DNA of 64,000 bases from J054 sp964613615. Its GTDB lineage: Bacteria; Pseudomonadota; Gammaproteobacteria; Steroidobacterales; GCA-2729495. The position numbers were made by a program, and so were the translations under genes. Under the pieces are notes generated by a model, which was not told the origin of the DNA, searched no databases, and saw only the letters and a list, made by a program, of their open reading frames with translations. Every line of letters begins with the position of its first letter. The stretch's first letter is position 1. Where the stretch lies: the NCBI GenBank assembly GCA_964613615.1, contig CAZTIB010000213.1, positions 30,963-94,962 of the forward strand, in the 5' to 3' direction. Shown here in pieces: positions 30,393 to 40,229 of the stretch.

Positions 30393-32174
30393 CTAGGAAG
30401 ATGACGACTCGGGCGGCTTCCGCAGCCGGATGCCCGTTTCTCGCAACTGCTCCGCCGACACCGGGCCCGGCGCTTCGGTGAGCAGGCAGCTCGCCGTCTG
30501 CGTTTTCGGAAACGCAATCACGTCACGAATGTTGGCGGTACCTGCCAGCAGCATCACCAGCCGGTCGAGACCGAAAGCAATGCCGCCGTGGGGCGGGCAT
30601 CCGTAGCGCAGCGCGCGCAGCAGGAAACCGAACTTGTTCTCCGCCTCCGCTTCATCGATGCCCAGGATGCGAAACGCGGCAGACTGCATATCTTCGCGAT
30701 GAATACGAATGGAACCACCACCGACTTCATTGCCATTCAGCACTATGTCATAGGCCCGCGACAACGCGTTGCCGGGGGCCGCCTCGAGGTCTACCGGATC
30801 GTCGTAAGTTGGCGCCGTGAACGGGTGATGCAGCGCGTTCCAGCGTTTCGCAGCCGGGTCCCAGTCGAACATCGGGAAGTCCACGATCCAGACCGGCCGC
30901 CAGCCGGCTGCCACCAGGCCCTGGTCATGGCCCAGCTGCACGCGCAGCGCGCCGAGGGCATCGTTCACGATGCGGGCTTTGTCGGCGCCAAAGAACACCA
31001 GGTCGCCGTCGGTCAGCGCCAGGCGCTTGATCAGGCCGTCCACGGTGGCATCCGGCAGGAATTTCAGGATCGGCGACTGCAGGCCGTCGCGCCCCTGCGC
31101 GACGCTGTTCACCTTGATATAGGCAAGACCCCGGGCGCCGTAACGACCCACAAACGTGGTGTAGTCGTCGATGGCCTTGCGGGTCAGGCTCGCGCCACCA
31201 GGCAGCTTCAGCGCCGCGACGCGGCCCTCTTCGTCGGCGGCCGGGCCGGCGAAGACCTTGAATTCCACCCCCTGCATCAGGTCGGCCACTTCCACGAGTT
31301 CCAGCGGAATACGCAGATCCGGGCGGTCGATGCCGAAACGCTCCACGGCTTCCGCGTAGCCCATGCGCGGGAATGGATCGGGGAGCTCCTGACCCTGCAC
31401 TTCGCGAAACAGGTGGCGGATCAGCGCCTCCATCAGGAGCATCACCGCATCTTCATCCATGAAGGACACCTCGATGTCCAGCTGGGTGAACTCGGGCTGG
31501 CGATCGGCGCGCAGATCTTCATCGCGAAAACATCGCGCAATCTGATAGTAGCGGTCGAAACCCGACATCATCAGCAGCTGCTTGAACAACTGCGGCGACT
31601 GCGGCAACGCAAAGAACGAGCCCGGGTGGGTGCGGCTGGGCACGATGTAATCGCGCGCACCCTCCGGGGTGGCGCGCGTGAGCACCGGCGTCTCGATGTC
31701 GATGAATCCGTTGTCGTCCAGGAAACTGCGCAGCGTGCGGGTAATTCGGTGCCGCAGGCGGATGCGCTCGGTCATTTCCTCGCGACGCAGATCCAGGTAG
31801 CGGTACCTCAGACGGATGTCTTCGTGGGCGTACTCGTCGTGATGAATGGGCGGCGTCTCGGCCGCATTCAGCACCTCGAGTTCCGTGGCCAGCACTTCCA
31901 CTTCGCCGCTGGGCAACTTGGTGTTCACCGTGCCGTCCGGACGCGGGCGCACCTTACCCTTCACGGCCAGCACGTACTCGCCGCGCACGCGCTCCGCAGT
32001 CTCGAAAATATCCGGACGATCGGGGTCGAAGACCACCTGCAACAAGCCTTCGCGGTCGCGCAGATCGATGAAGATGACGCCACCGTGGTCGCGGCGGCGA
32101 TGGACCCAGCCGGCCACGGCCACTTCCTGACCGATGGCCTTCGCGTTGACTTCGCCACAGTAGTGGGTGCGCAT
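30393..32174 (-). CDS. aspS: Aspartate--tRNA ligase
   Basis: This 593-residue class IIb synthetase of bacterial type starts MRTHYCGEVNAKAIGQEVAV with an OB-fold anticodon-binding domain (GWVHRRRDHGGVIFIDLRDR). Motif 2 is in FRDEDLRADRQPEFTQLDIE and motif 3 in GIAFGLDRLVMLLAG; a GAD insert lies between. The upstream extension of the frame lacks homology, so ATG 32174 is used. The 136 bp after its stop, before the hydrolase start, contain nothing recognisable. Confidence 0.97.
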   Translation of the reverse strand: MRTHYCGEVNAKAIGQEVAVAGWVHRRRDHGGVIFIDLRDREGLLQVVFDPDRPDIFETAERVRGEYVLAVKGKVRPRPDGTVNTKLPSGEVEVLATELEVLNAAETPPIHHDEYAHEDIRLRYRYLDLRREEMTERIRLRHRITRTLRSFLDDNGFIDIETPVLTRATPEGARDYIVPSRTHPGSFFALPQSPQLFKQLLMMSGFDRYYQIARCFRDEDLRADRQPEFTQLDIEVSFMDEDAVMLLMEALIRHLFREVQGQELPDPFPRMGYAEAVERFGIDRPDLRIPLELVEVADLMQGVEFKVFAGPAADEEGRVAALKLPGGASLTRKAIDDYTTFVGRYGARGLAYIKVNSVAQGRDGLQSPILKFLPDATVDGLIKRLALTDGDLVFFGADKARIVNDALGALRVQLGHDQGLVAAGWRPVWIVDFPMFDWDPAAKRWNALHHPFTAPTYDDPVDLEAAPGNALSRAYDIVLNGNEVGGGSIRIHREDMQSAAFRILGIDEAEAENKFGFLLRALRYGCPPHGGIAFGLDRLVMLLAGTANIRDVIAFPKTQTASCLLTEAPGPVSAEQLRETGIRLRKPPESSSS

Positions 32175-32226
32175 GGGCTGGCTCTCGACAGATCGGGCGG
32201 CGGAGGTCGCCGGAGGGAGCGGGATG

Positions 32227-32883
32227 TTAAGGGGGCGACCCCTGCTGCGCAAGGGACTCCGGCGGTCGGTGGCCGTTCCAGGGCGGCACCACCACTCCCA
32301 GGGACACGATCATCTTGATGGCCGATTCTACGTCCATGTCGAGTTCGATCACCTCGTCGCGGGGCACCATCAGTATGAAACCCGAGGTGGGATTGGGCGT
32401 GGTGGGCACGAACACGCAAATGACATCTTCGGCCGTGCGGGCCTGTACTTCCTGCAGCGTAGTCGCGGTCTGAAAACACAGGCTGTACACGCCTTTGCGC
32501 GGGTACTGAATTAACAGCACCCTCTTGAAAGACTGGCCGGTGTCGGCGAACAGTACCTCGGCGAACTTCTTTGCCGCCGAATAGATGGTCCGTACCAGCG
32601 GAATCTGGTTCAGCAGGTACTCCCACACATTGACCAGCTGACGACCGAGAATATTCGCAGCGACGACGCCGGTAACCAGCAGCACGACAAAAGCGATGAC
32701 CAGGGTCAGCAGCACGTCTAGATACGGGATGGTGAACCCGATCAGGTTCTCCGGCCGGTATTGAGGCGGCAGGATGACCAGGCCCGACAGCAGGTCCGCC
32801 ACCAGCTTGAACACCAGCAGGGTCACCCCCAGCGGCACCCAGACCAGCAGGCCGGCAACCAGGTAGCGGCGGAAATGTTTCAT
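32227..32883 (-). CDS. DUF502 membrane protein
   Basis: The 218-residue protein has two N-terminal transmembrane segments (LVAGLLVWVPLGVTLLVFKL and LLTLVIAFVVLLVTGVVAAN) followed by a soluble domain with GRQLVNVWEYLLNQIPLVR, IYSAAKKFAEVL and VFVPTTPNPTSGFILMVPR, the DUF502 (PF04367) pattern. Its function is not established. It lies between fmdB-like and aspS genes in a conserved order seen in proteobacteria. Confidence 0.9.
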   Translation of the reverse strand: MKHFRRYLVAGLLVWVPLGVTLLVFKLVADLLSGLVILPPQYRPENLIGFTIPYLDVLLTLVIAFVVLLVTGVVAANILGRQLVNVWEYLLNQIPLVRTIYSAAKKFAEVLFADTGQSFKRVLLIQYPRKGVYSLCFQTATTLQEVQARTAEDVICVFVPTTPNPTSGFILMVPRDEVIELDMDVESAIKMIVSLGVVVPPWNGHRPPESLAQQGSPP

Positions 32884-32971
32884 GAATCGTGCCCCGGCAT
32901 AGGTCTCATGCCGCCTCTTGGCGAAATTGTGGACGCATCCTGAAGCAAAGCGGGGGGCGCCTCAAGCACAG

Positions 32972-33316
32972 TCAGCTGCCGCTGTCAGCGGCCTTGCCGG
33001 AGCCGCCGGATGCGGCCTTAACCGCCGGCTTATCGCCCTTGTCCGCTTTGGCGGCCTTATCGGTCTTGTCGCTTTTGTCGCTCTTGTCGGCCTTGTCGGC
33101 CTTAGCGCCGTCACCGGCGAGATTGCGCTTATTGCCGGTCTTGAAGTCGGTCTCATACCAGCCACCGCCTTTCAGGCGGAAACTCGGCGCAGAGATGAGC
33201 TTGCGCAACTCATGGGCCCCGCACTCCGGGCAATAGGTGAGCGGCTCGTCGCTCATCTTCTGCAAGACATCGAACACATGTTCGCACTTCCTGCAGGCGT
33301 ATTCGTAAATCGGCAT
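32972..33316 (-). CDS. FmdB family zinc-ribbon protein with Lys/Asp repeat tail
   Basis: The first 60 residues are a zinc ribbon of the FmdB/CxxC_CXXC_SSSS regulatory family: MPIYEYACRKCEHVFDV with one CxxC, and LTYCPECGAHELRKLISAPS with the second, then FRLKGGGWYETDFK. The last 45 residues are a low-complexity string of D-K units (ADKADKSDKSDKTDK and so on), probably disordered. The role is unknown; a regulatory role has been proposed for FmdB. It sits 18 bp after clpB and 88 bp before the DUF502 gene. Confidence 0.88.
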   Translation of the reverse strand: MPIYEYACRKCEHVFDVLQKMSDEPLTYCPECGAHELRKLISAPSFRLKGGGWYETDFKTGNKRNLAGDGAKADKADKSDKSDKTDKAAKADKGDKPAVKAASGGSGKAADSGS

Positions 33317-33334
33317 GGGTCCTCCGTCCGGACT

Positions 33335-35905
33335 TCAACGAAACACGATAACACCGTCTTCTGTGGCGACCGTGACGGTGTCATCGGGCTTGAACTGGCC
33401 GCGAAGAATAGCCTCTGCCAGCGGATTCTCAATGCGCTGCTGTATGGCCCGCTTCAGCGGCCGGGCGCCGTACACCGGGTCGTAACCCACCTCCGCCAGC
33501 TGATCCAGCGCGGCAGGCTGCAGTTCCAGGTTCATGTCCCGTTCCGCCAGCCGCACGCGCAGGTAGTCGAGCTGGATTTCGACGATGCGCCGGATCTCCT
33601 CCGGACCCAGCGGATGGAACACCACGATGTCGTCCACGCGGTTCACGAACTCCGGCCGGAAGTGCTGGGCCACGTCTTCCATGACCGCGTCTTTCATCGC
33701 CGCGTAATTGTCTTCGCCGGCGAGCCGCTGGATCTTCTGCGAGCCCAGGTTCGAGGTCATCACGACCACCGTGTTGCGGAAGTCCACGGTCCGGCCGTGG
33801 CCGTCCGTCAGGCGTCCGTCGTCCAGCACCTGCAACAATACATTGAAGACGTCAGGGTGGGCCTTCTCCACTTCATCCAGCAGGATCACGGAATAGGGCT
33901 TGCGACGCACGTTCTCGGTGAGATAGCCGCCCTCTTCGTAACCCACGTAGCCCGGCGGTGCGCCGATCAGCCGCGCGACGGAGTGCTTCTCCATGAACTC
34001 CGACATATCCACGCGGATCAACGCATCCTCGCTGTCGAACAGGAACGCGGCCAGGGCCTTCGTGAGCTCGGTCTTGCCCACGCCCGTGGGTCCGAGGAAC
34101 AGGAACGACCCGTTCGGGCGGTTCGGGTCCGACAACCCGGCCCGCGAGCGGCGAATCGCGTTCGACACTGCCTGCACGGCTTCATCCTGGCCCACCAGCC
34201 GCTCGTGCAGCGCCTCTTCCATGCGCAACAGCTTGTCTTTCTCACCCTCCAGCATCTTCGACACCGGGATACCCGTCCACTTGGAGACGACCTCGGCCAC
34301 CTCTTCTTCGGTCACCTTGTTGCGAACCAGGGTGGTCTCCCGCGTTTCGGCAGCCTGCGCGTCGCTCAGCTGTTTCTCGAGCTCCGGTATCTGCCCGTAC
34401 TGCAGTTCGGACATGCGCTGCAGGTTCTGCGCCCGGTTCGCGGTTTCGAGCTCGAGCTTCGCCCGCTCCAGCTCTTCTTTGATGTGCGTTGCACCCGCGA
34501 GCTGCGCCTTTTCGGCCTTCCAGATTTCCTCGAGGTCCGCGTATTCTTTTTCCAGCTCCTCCAGCTGCGCCTCGATGTCTGCCAGCCGCTTCACGCTGGC
34601 GTCGTCGGATTCCTTTTTCAGCGCCTCGCGCTCGATCTTGAGCTGAATGATCCGCCGGTCGAGCTTGTCCATGGCCTCCGGCTTGGAATCGATCTCCATG
34701 CGGATCAGCGAGCCCGCCTCGTCGACGAGGTCGATGGCCTTGTCCGGCAGCTGCCGGTCGGTGATATAGCGATGTGACAGCACGGCCGCCGCGACGATGG
34801 CCGGGTCTGTAATGTCCACGCCGTGGTGAACTTCGTAGCGCTCCTTCAAACCGCGCAGAATCGCAATGGTGTCTTCGACGGTGGGCTCTTCGATCACCAC
34901 CTTCTGGAAGCGCCGCTCCAGCGCGGCATCTTTTTCCACGTTGTCGCGATACTCGTCCAGCGTGGTGGCGCCCACACAGTGCAGCTCGCCGCGCGCCAGC
35001 GCAGGTTTGAGCATGTTGCCGGCGTCCATGGCGCCCTCGGCTTTGCCGGCACCCACCAGCGTGTGCATTTCGTCGATGAACAGGATGATCTGGCCTTCCT
35101 GCTTCGACAGGTCCGTGAGCACGGCTTTCACGCGTTCCTCGAACTCGCCGCGGAACTTGGCGCCGGCAATCAGCGCGCCGAGATCCAGGGACAGGATGCG
35201 CTTGTCCTTGAGCCCTTCCGGCACCTCGCCGTTCACGATGCGCTGGGCGAGACCTTCGACGATGGCGGTCTTGCCGACGCCCGGCTCGCCAATCAGCACC
35301 GGGTTGTTCTTGGTGCGCCGTTGCAGAATCTGCACCGTCCGGCGAATCTCGTCATCGCGACCGATGATGGGATCGATCTTGCCCTGCTCGGCACGCTCGG
35401 TCAGATCGATGGTGTATTTCTCCAGCGCCTGGCGGGTATCTTCGGCATTCGGATCGTTGACCTGGGCGCCACCGCGCAGCTCCTCCACCGCCTTTTCTAC
35501 CGCGCCGCGCACCACACCACTGTCACGCAAAATCTCGCCGAGGTTGCCCTTGTCGTCGCCGGCCGCCAGCACGAACAGCTCGCTGGAGATGTACTGATCG
35601 TCGCGATCCTGCGCCAGCTTGTCCGTCACATTCAGCAGGCGCGCGAGGTCGTTGGACAGGTGCACTTCGCCGGGCGTCCCGGACACCTTCGGCAACCGGT
35701 CCAGGGCCTCGCCAAGCCGGGAGCGCAGCAGGTTCACGTTGGCGCCGGCCTTGGTCAACAGCGGCCGCACCGAGCCCCCCTGCTGGTCCAGCAGGGCCAG
35801 CATCAGGTGGCCGGGTTCGATGAACTGGTGATCGCGCCCAACGGCAACTGATTGCGCGTCTTGCAAGGCCAGCTGAAACTTGCTGGTGAGTTTGTCCATC
35901 CGCAT
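33335..35905 (-). CDS. clpB: ATP-dependent disaggregase ClpB
   Basis: This Hsp100 chaperone has about 856 residues (E. coli 857). The N-domain begins MDKLTSKFQLALQDAQ; NBD1 has Walker A GEPGVGKTAIVEG near 204-216; a coiled-coil M-domain (rich in E, K and L, about residues 400-520) follows; NBD2 has GPTGVGKTELTKAL near 603-616. With DnaK it rescues aggregated proteins. The start is set by family alignment (MRMDKLT) at 35905; an in-frame ATG at 35914 is also possible. No sigma-32 promoter is obvious. Confidence 0.97.
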   Translation of the reverse strand: MRMDKLTSKFQLALQDAQSVAVGRDHQFIEPGHLMLALLDQQGGSVRPLLTKAGANVNLLRSRLGEALDRLPKVSGTPGEVHLSNDLARLLNVTDKLAQDRDDQYISSELFVLAAGDDKGNLGEILRDSGVVRGAVEKAVEELRGGAQVNDPNAEDTRQALEKYTIDLTERAEQGKIDPIIGRDDEIRRTVQILQRRTKNNPVLIGEPGVGKTAIVEGLAQRIVNGEVPEGLKDKRILSLDLGALIAGAKFRGEFEERVKAVLTDLSKQEGQIILFIDEMHTLVGAGKAEGAMDAGNMLKPALARGELHCVGATTLDEYRDNVEKDAALERRFQKVVIEEPTVEDTIAILRGLKERYEVHHGVDITDPAIVAAAVLSHRYITDRQLPDKAIDLVDEAGSLIRMEIDSKPEAMDKLDRRIIQLKIEREALKKESDDASVKRLADIEAQLEELEKEYADLEEIWKAEKAQLAGATHIKEELERAKLELETANRAQNLQRMSELQYGQIPELEKQLSDAQAAETRETTLVRNKVTEEEVAEVVSKWTGIPVSKMLEGEKDKLLRMEEALHERLVGQDEAVQAVSNAIRRSRAGLSDPNRPNGSFLFLGPTGVGKTELTKALAAFLFDSEDALIRVDMSEFMEKHSVARLIGAPPGYVGYEEGGYLTENVRRKPYSVILLDEVEKAHPDVFNVLLQVLDDGRLTDGHGRTVDFRNTVVVMTSNLGSQKIQRLAGEDNYAAMKDAVMEDVAQHFRPEFVNRVDDIVVFHPLGPEEIRRIVEIQLDYLRVRLAERDMNLELQPAALDQLAEVGYDPVYGARPLKRAIQQRIENPLAEAILRGQFKPDDTVTVATEDGVIVFR

Positions 35906-35974
35906 CGGGCGCACCTTCGCTGAGTTGCTTCGTCTGGCTGCAGAAATGGGGCCACAGCGTTGTATTTCAACGCA

Positions 35975-36721
35975 TCAGGGGGACTCGAGCCAGATCAGCG
36001 TCGCCTGCCGCCCACACTGGCCATCGCGCCGGTAAGAAAAGAAGCGATCCACCTCGCGGTGCGTGCAAAACCCGCCCCCGGAGACGGTTGCCACACCGAG
36101 TGCCGCCAGTCGGGCCCGCGCCAGCCTATACAGGTCACACTGCCAGCGTCCGGCCACATTGCGCTCAAAGGCGGACGCGTCGCCGCCCGCGGCAAAGGCC
36201 GCGCGCACGTCGTCGCCCACCTCATAGGCGGCCGCGCCGATGGCCGGGCCCAACCAGGCGAGCAGCTCCCCAGCCGTCACGCCGGCTGTTTCGAAGGCCA
36301 CCACGGCCTCTTTCAGAATGCCGGCCGCCAGCCCCCGCCAGCCAGCGTGGACGGCTGCCACCATCGTGCCGGCCCGGTCACATAGCAGTACCGGCAGACA
36401 GTCGGCGGTGAGTACGGCGCATACCAGCCCGGCGCGACGGGTCAAGGCGCCGTCGGCCTGGCGCGGCGGTCCGGACTCGCGCAGTAGCAACACCTCGTTG
36501 CCATGCGTCTGGTCGAGCCAGCAAGGTTCTGCAGGGAGCGCGGCGGCGCTGCGCAAGTGGCGGCGATTCGCGGTCACCTGCCCAGCTGCGTCCGCGACGT
36601 GATCACCGAGATTCAGCGACGCATACGGGCCGATGCTGACACCGCCGGCGCGCGTGGTGGCCAACGCCCGCACCGATGCCGGCGCCGGCCAGTCGGGACG
36701 GATCAGTTCGATTCCGGCCAT
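35975..36721 (-). CDS. pgeF: Peptidoglycan editing factor (laccase-domain, YfiH family)
   Basis: The 248-residue protein has the Cu-oxidase_4 (PF02578) fold: RALATTRAGGVSIGPYASLN, NLGDHVADA, the DQTHGNEV segment, VLTADCLPVLLCD with the active-site cysteine, and AAVHAGWRGLAAGIL with the histidine. In E. coli it removes mis-incorporated L-serine from muropeptide precursors. It overlaps rluD by 19 bp in the usual rluD-pgeF-clpB order. Confidence 0.93.
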   Translation of the reverse strand: MAGIELIRPDWPAPASVRALATTRAGGVSIGPYASLNLGDHVADAAGQVTANRRHLRSAAALPAEPCWLDQTHGNEVLLLRESGPPRQADGALTRRAGLVCAVLTADCLPVLLCDRAGTMVAAVHAGWRGLAAGILKEAVVAFETAGVTAGELLAWLGPAIGAAAYEVGDDVRAAFAAGGDASAFERNVAGRWQCDLYRLARARLAALGVATVSGGGFCTHREVDRFFSYRRDGQCGRQATLIWLESP

Positions 36722-37683
36722 CGCAACTCATCGTAATCCCGCCCTGGCTGCTCGCCGTCAGCCAGGGCGACCAGCAGCTCGCGGATGTCGGCCGGGAGCG
36801 GCGCGTGGAACTCCAGCGCCTGTCCGGTCACGGGATGGTTCAGGCACAGGCGGCTGGCATGCAGCGCCTGGCGGCGGAAATGTTCCAGCGCGGTGCGACA
36901 GTCGGGCGACGCGCCGGCCGGAAACCGCGGTCGTCCGCCATAGAGCGGATCGCCAACCAGGGGATGGCCCACATGGGCCATGTGCACCCGAATCTGGTGG
37001 GTGCGGCCGGTTTCCAGGCGCAGCGCGATGCAGCTGTGCGCGGCAAAGCGCGCCAGCACACGGTAATGGGTCACGGCGGGACGGCCGCGCTGGGTCACGG
37101 CCATGCGGGTGCGCTGCACCGGATGGCGGCCGACCGCTGCGTCGACGCGGCCGCCGGCCGTCACACGGCCGTTGCAGACGGCCCGGTATTCGCGAGTGAT
37201 GGCGCGGTCCTGCAGGTCGCGCACCAGGCGTGTGTACGCCACGTCGCTGCGGGCCACGGTCAAGAGCCCGGTGGTGTCCTTGTCCAGCCGGTGCAGCAGC
37301 CCGCCCCGCGGCAGGGCCTTGAGTTCCGGCCAGCGGTGCAGCAAGCCATTCACCAGCGTGCCGGCGGGCTGCCCGGCGCCCGGGTGGACAACCAGCCCGG
37401 CCGGCTTGTTGATCACCGCCAGGTGTGCATCTTCGTAAATCACTGCCAGCTCAATGGCTTGCGGCTCGTCGCCGGCCCGCGTCTCCGCGGCGGCCTGCAG
37501 GGTGACCCGCTGACCCGCGGCGACCGGGGTTCGCGGCACGACAGCAGCGCCGTCCAGCTGCACACGGCCGGCCAGAATCCAGTCCTTCAGCCGGGATCGT
37601 GAGTAGTCGGGAAACAGCTGGGCCAGCGCCTGGTCCAGACGCCGGCCGGCGAGGTCTTCGGGGATGCGGGCTTCGTGTTGCAA
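36703..37683 (-). CDS. rluD: 23S rRNA pseudouridine synthase RluD
   Basis: This 326-residue RluA-family enzyme has an N-terminal S4 domain (GRRLDQALAQLFPDYSRSRL) and the catalytic motif LLHRLDKDTTGLLTVARS with the active aspartate. The C-terminus RLETGRTHQIRVHMAHVGHP is typical. It modifies helix 69 uridines (1911, 1915, 1917 in E. coli). It is divergent from bamD and overlaps pgeF, the order conserved across gammaproteobacteria (bamD-rluD-pgeF-clpB). Confidence 0.95.
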   Translation of the reverse strand: MQHEARIPEDLAGRRLDQALAQLFPDYSRSRLKDWILAGRVQLDGAAVVPRTPVAAGQRVTLQAAAETRAGDEPQAIELAVIYEDAHLAVINKPAGLVVHPGAGQPAGTLVNGLLHRWPELKALPRGGLLHRLDKDTTGLLTVARSDVAYTRLVRDLQDRAITREYRAVCNGRVTAGGRVDAAVGRHPVQRTRMAVTQRGRPAVTHYRVLARFAAHSCIALRLETGRTHQIRVHMAHVGHPLVGDPLYGGRPRFPAGASPDCRTALEHFRRQALHASRLCLNHPVTGQALEFHAPLPADIRELLVALADGEQPGRDYDELRWPESN

Positions 37684-37734
37684 GGGGCTGGCTCTCGCCG
37701 GGCGGGTGGCCCGGGCTGCTGGCGACGGCTAGTT

Positions 37735-37740
37735 TATAAT
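37735..37740 (+). promoter_or_regulatory. Putative -10 box for bamD
   Basis: A perfect TATAAT lies 38 bases before the bamD start in the rluD-bamD divergent gap. A convincing -35 hexamer is not seen. Confidence 0.4.
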
Positions 37741-37778
37741 GTCGCTTCAACCTTCACGCAGTTACCGCATCAATTCCC

Positions 37779-38576
37779 ATGCAAACAGCCAGTATAAATC
37801 CCTGTGCCCGCCTCCTGGTCCTTTGCCTCGCGTTGTCCCTTGGCGGCTGCTTCCTGGGCAAGGACAAAGAAATACAGTCTGGCGCCGACCAGTTGTACGA
37901 GTACGGCACGCGGTCGATGAATAACGGCAACTACACGAACGCCATCCAGTACTTCGAAGCACTCGAGGCCCGGTATCCGTTCAGCAACAAGGCCAAACAG
38001 GCGCAGCTGGACCTGCTGTACACCTATTACCGCAACGGCGATCGCGACCAGGTCATCGATTCGTCCATACAGTTCGAACGCGAGAATCCGACCCACCCGC
38101 GGGTGGATTACGCGCTTTACATGCGTGGGCTGGCACAGTTCAGCAGCCAGCACAATGGCTTTCACCGACTGCTGCGTGTAGACCTGGCAAAACGCCCGCC
38201 GGTAGAAGCGCGAGAGTCTTTTTCCGCCTTCGCGCAGTTGGTGAAACGCTACCCGAACAGCATCTACACGCCCGACGCGCGGCAGCGCATGATCTTTCTG
38301 CGCAATCGCCTTGCCGCACATGAGATTTACGTGGCCGACTACTACATGCGCCGCGGTGCCTGGGCGGCGGCGCTGAACCGGGCAAGTTATGTCGTCGAGA
38401 CCTATGACGGCTCGCCGTCAGTGGCCGAGGCCCTGGACCTGATGGTGCAGGCCTATGCGAAGCTCGGCATGCGCGACGTAGCCGTGGCCACGCGCGAGGT
38501 TCTCGATCAAAACTATCCGGACAGTCGCTTCAAGCAATACGGCGAGGCGCGCGCACGCTGGTGGTGGCTCTTCTGA
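37779..38576 (+). CDS. bamD: Outer membrane protein assembly factor BamD
   Basis: This 265-residue lipoprotein begins with a signal peptide ending in the lipobox LGGC (LVLCLALSLGGCFLG). The mature part has five TPR-like helix pairs, including GADQLYEYGTRSMNNGNYTN, YPFSNKAKQAQLDLLYTYYR and ENPTHPRVDYALYMRGLAQF. It is the essential partner of BamA in inserting beta-barrel proteins. Length is normal (E. coli 245). It ends 3 bp before the convergent nadE. Confidence 0.96.
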   Translation: MQTASINPCARLLVLCLALSLGGCFLGKDKEIQSGADQLYEYGTRSMNNGNYTNAIQYFEALEARYPFSNKAKQAQLDLLYTYYRNGDRDQVIDSSIQFERENPTHPRVDYALYMRGLAQFSSQHNGFHRLLRVDLAKRPPVEARESFSAFAQLVKRYPNSIYTPDARQRMIFLRNRLAAHEIYVADYYMRRGAWAAALNRASYVVETYDGSPSVAEALDLMVQAYAKLGMRDVAVATREVLDQNYPDSRFKQYGEARARWWWLF

Positions 38577-38579
38577 CGC

Positions 38580-40211
38580 TCAGTCGTGCCGGTAGCCCGA
38601 GGTGATGGGATAGCGCCAGTCGCGGCCGAAAGCCCGCGCACTGATGCGTACCCCCGGTGAACCCTGCCGGCGCTTGTATTCGTTGCGCCGGACCCGGTCT
38701 ACCACCTGCACGACGACGTCCCGGTCAAAACCCCGCGCGACGATTCCGTCCACCGACAGATCGTCGAGCATCAGCGCATCCAGGATGCCGTCGAGTATCT
38801 CGTAGGGCGGCAAGCTGTCGGTATCGAGCTGGTCCGGAGCGAGTTCAGCACTGGGCGGCCGTTCGATCACGCGCTCGGGAATTACCGGGTCGATGGAATT
38901 GCGATAGCTGGCGAGACGATAAACCAGGGTTTTCGCGCAATCTTTGATCGGCGAAAAACCGCCGGCCATGTCACCGTAAAGCGTGGCGTAGCCCACGGCC
39001 ATTTCGCTCTTGTTGCCGGTGGCCAGGACCATGCAGCCGCTCTTGTTGGAAATGGCCATCAACAGCATGCCGCGGCAACGCGACTGAATGTTTTCCTCCG
39101 TGGCATCTTCGGCCAGGCCGGCGAACAGCCCGGCAAGGACGTCACGGGTGGCCTGCACCATCGTCTCGATAGGCAGCACCTGGTAGTCGACCCCCTGGCG
39201 GCGCGCCTGCTCCGCCGCATCTTCTTTACTGATATCGGCCGTCCAGCGGTAAGGCATCATCACGGCCCGCACCCGGTCGGCACCGAGCGCATCCACCGCA
39301 ATGGCCAGCGTCAGTGCTGAATCGATACCTCCGGACAGGCCGAGCACGACCCCGGGGAAACCGTTCTTCTCCACGTAGTCGTGCACGCCCGTGACCAGGG
39401 CGTCGTAGATACTGGCGTCTTCAGGGGCCAGCGGCGCGAGCTCACCCGGCTCGATCTGCACGCCGGCATCGTGCAACCGGCAGTCCACCAGCCCCATGGC
39501 TTGCGCAAAAGCCGGCGCGCGGAACCGGGTATCGCCGTCGGGCGTGACGGCACAGGAACCGCCGTCGAACACCAGTTCGTCCTGACCACCAACCAGGTTC
39601 TGATAGACCAGCGGCAAGCCCGTATCAGCAGCGCGTTCGGCCAGCACCGCCTCGCGCTCCGCCTGCTTGCCCACCCGGAACGGCGAACCGTTGATGGCCA
39701 CGATCAGCTGCGCGCCGGCGGCAGCGGCACGCCGGCAGGGCTCAGCTTCCCAGACGTCTTCGCATATGGTCAGGCCGACACGAATTCCGCCAGCCTCGAT
39801 CACACAAGGCGTATCGCCCACCGTGAAGTAGCGTTCTTCGTCGAAAACGCTGTAGTTGGGCAGACAGTGCTTACGGTAATTCGCGATGAGCCGGCCGTCG
39901 CCAAAGGCCGCTGCCGCATTGTAGATATCCTTATCCGCGTACTCGGGATAACCGACCACGGCGATCAGGCCTTTGCTGCTGCCGCGTATCTCATCCAGGG
40001 CCTGCGCAACCTGCTTGCGCAGGCCGGCGTGAAACAACAGGTCTTCCGGCGGATAACCGCACACGGCGAGTTCGGGAAACAGCACCAGGCCGGCGCCCGC
40101 CTCCCGGGCGTGACCCATGGTGTCAATGATGCGCCGGGTATTGCCGGCCACATCACCCACGATGAGATTGAGTTGTGCCAGCGCGATGCGGAGAGTCTTG
40201 GCGTCAGACAC
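38580..40211 (-). CDS. nadE: Glutamine-dependent NAD+ synthase
   Basis: This 543-residue two-domain enzyme has an N-terminal nitrilase-like glutaminase (IALAQLNLIVGDVAGNTRRI, catalytic cysteine in GLTICEDVWE near 150) and a C-terminal ATP-pyrophosphatase NAD synthase (VLGLSGGIDSALTLAIAV near 288, then YRWTADISKEDAAE). It amidates nicotinic acid adenine dinucleotide to NAD+. It lies 18 bp after sucD in the same direction. Confidence 0.96.
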   Translation of the reverse strand: MSDAKTLRIALAQLNLIVGDVAGNTRRIIDTMGHAREAGAGLVLFPELAVCGYPPEDLLFHAGLRKQVAQALDEIRGSSKGLIAVVGYPEYADKDIYNAAAAFGDGRLIANYRKHCLPNYSVFDEERYFTVGDTPCVIEAGGIRVGLTICEDVWEAEPCRRAAAAGAQLIVAINGSPFRVGKQAEREAVLAERAADTGLPLVYQNLVGGQDELVFDGGSCAVTPDGDTRFRAPAFAQAMGLVDCRLHDAGVQIEPGELAPLAPEDASIYDALVTGVHDYVEKNGFPGVVLGLSGGIDSALTLAIAVDALGADRVRAVMMPYRWTADISKEDAAEQARRQGVDYQVLPIETMVQATRDVLAGLFAGLAEDATEENIQSRCRGMLLMAISNKSGCMVLATGNKSEMAVGYATLYGDMAGGFSPIKDCAKTLVYRLASYRNSIDPVIPERVIERPPSAELAPDQLDTDSLPPYEILDGILDALMLDDLSVDGIVARGFDRDVVVQVVDRVRRNEYKRRQGSPGVRISARAFGRDWRYPITSGYRHD

Positions 40212-40229
40212 TGGTTGTCTCCGCTGTCG

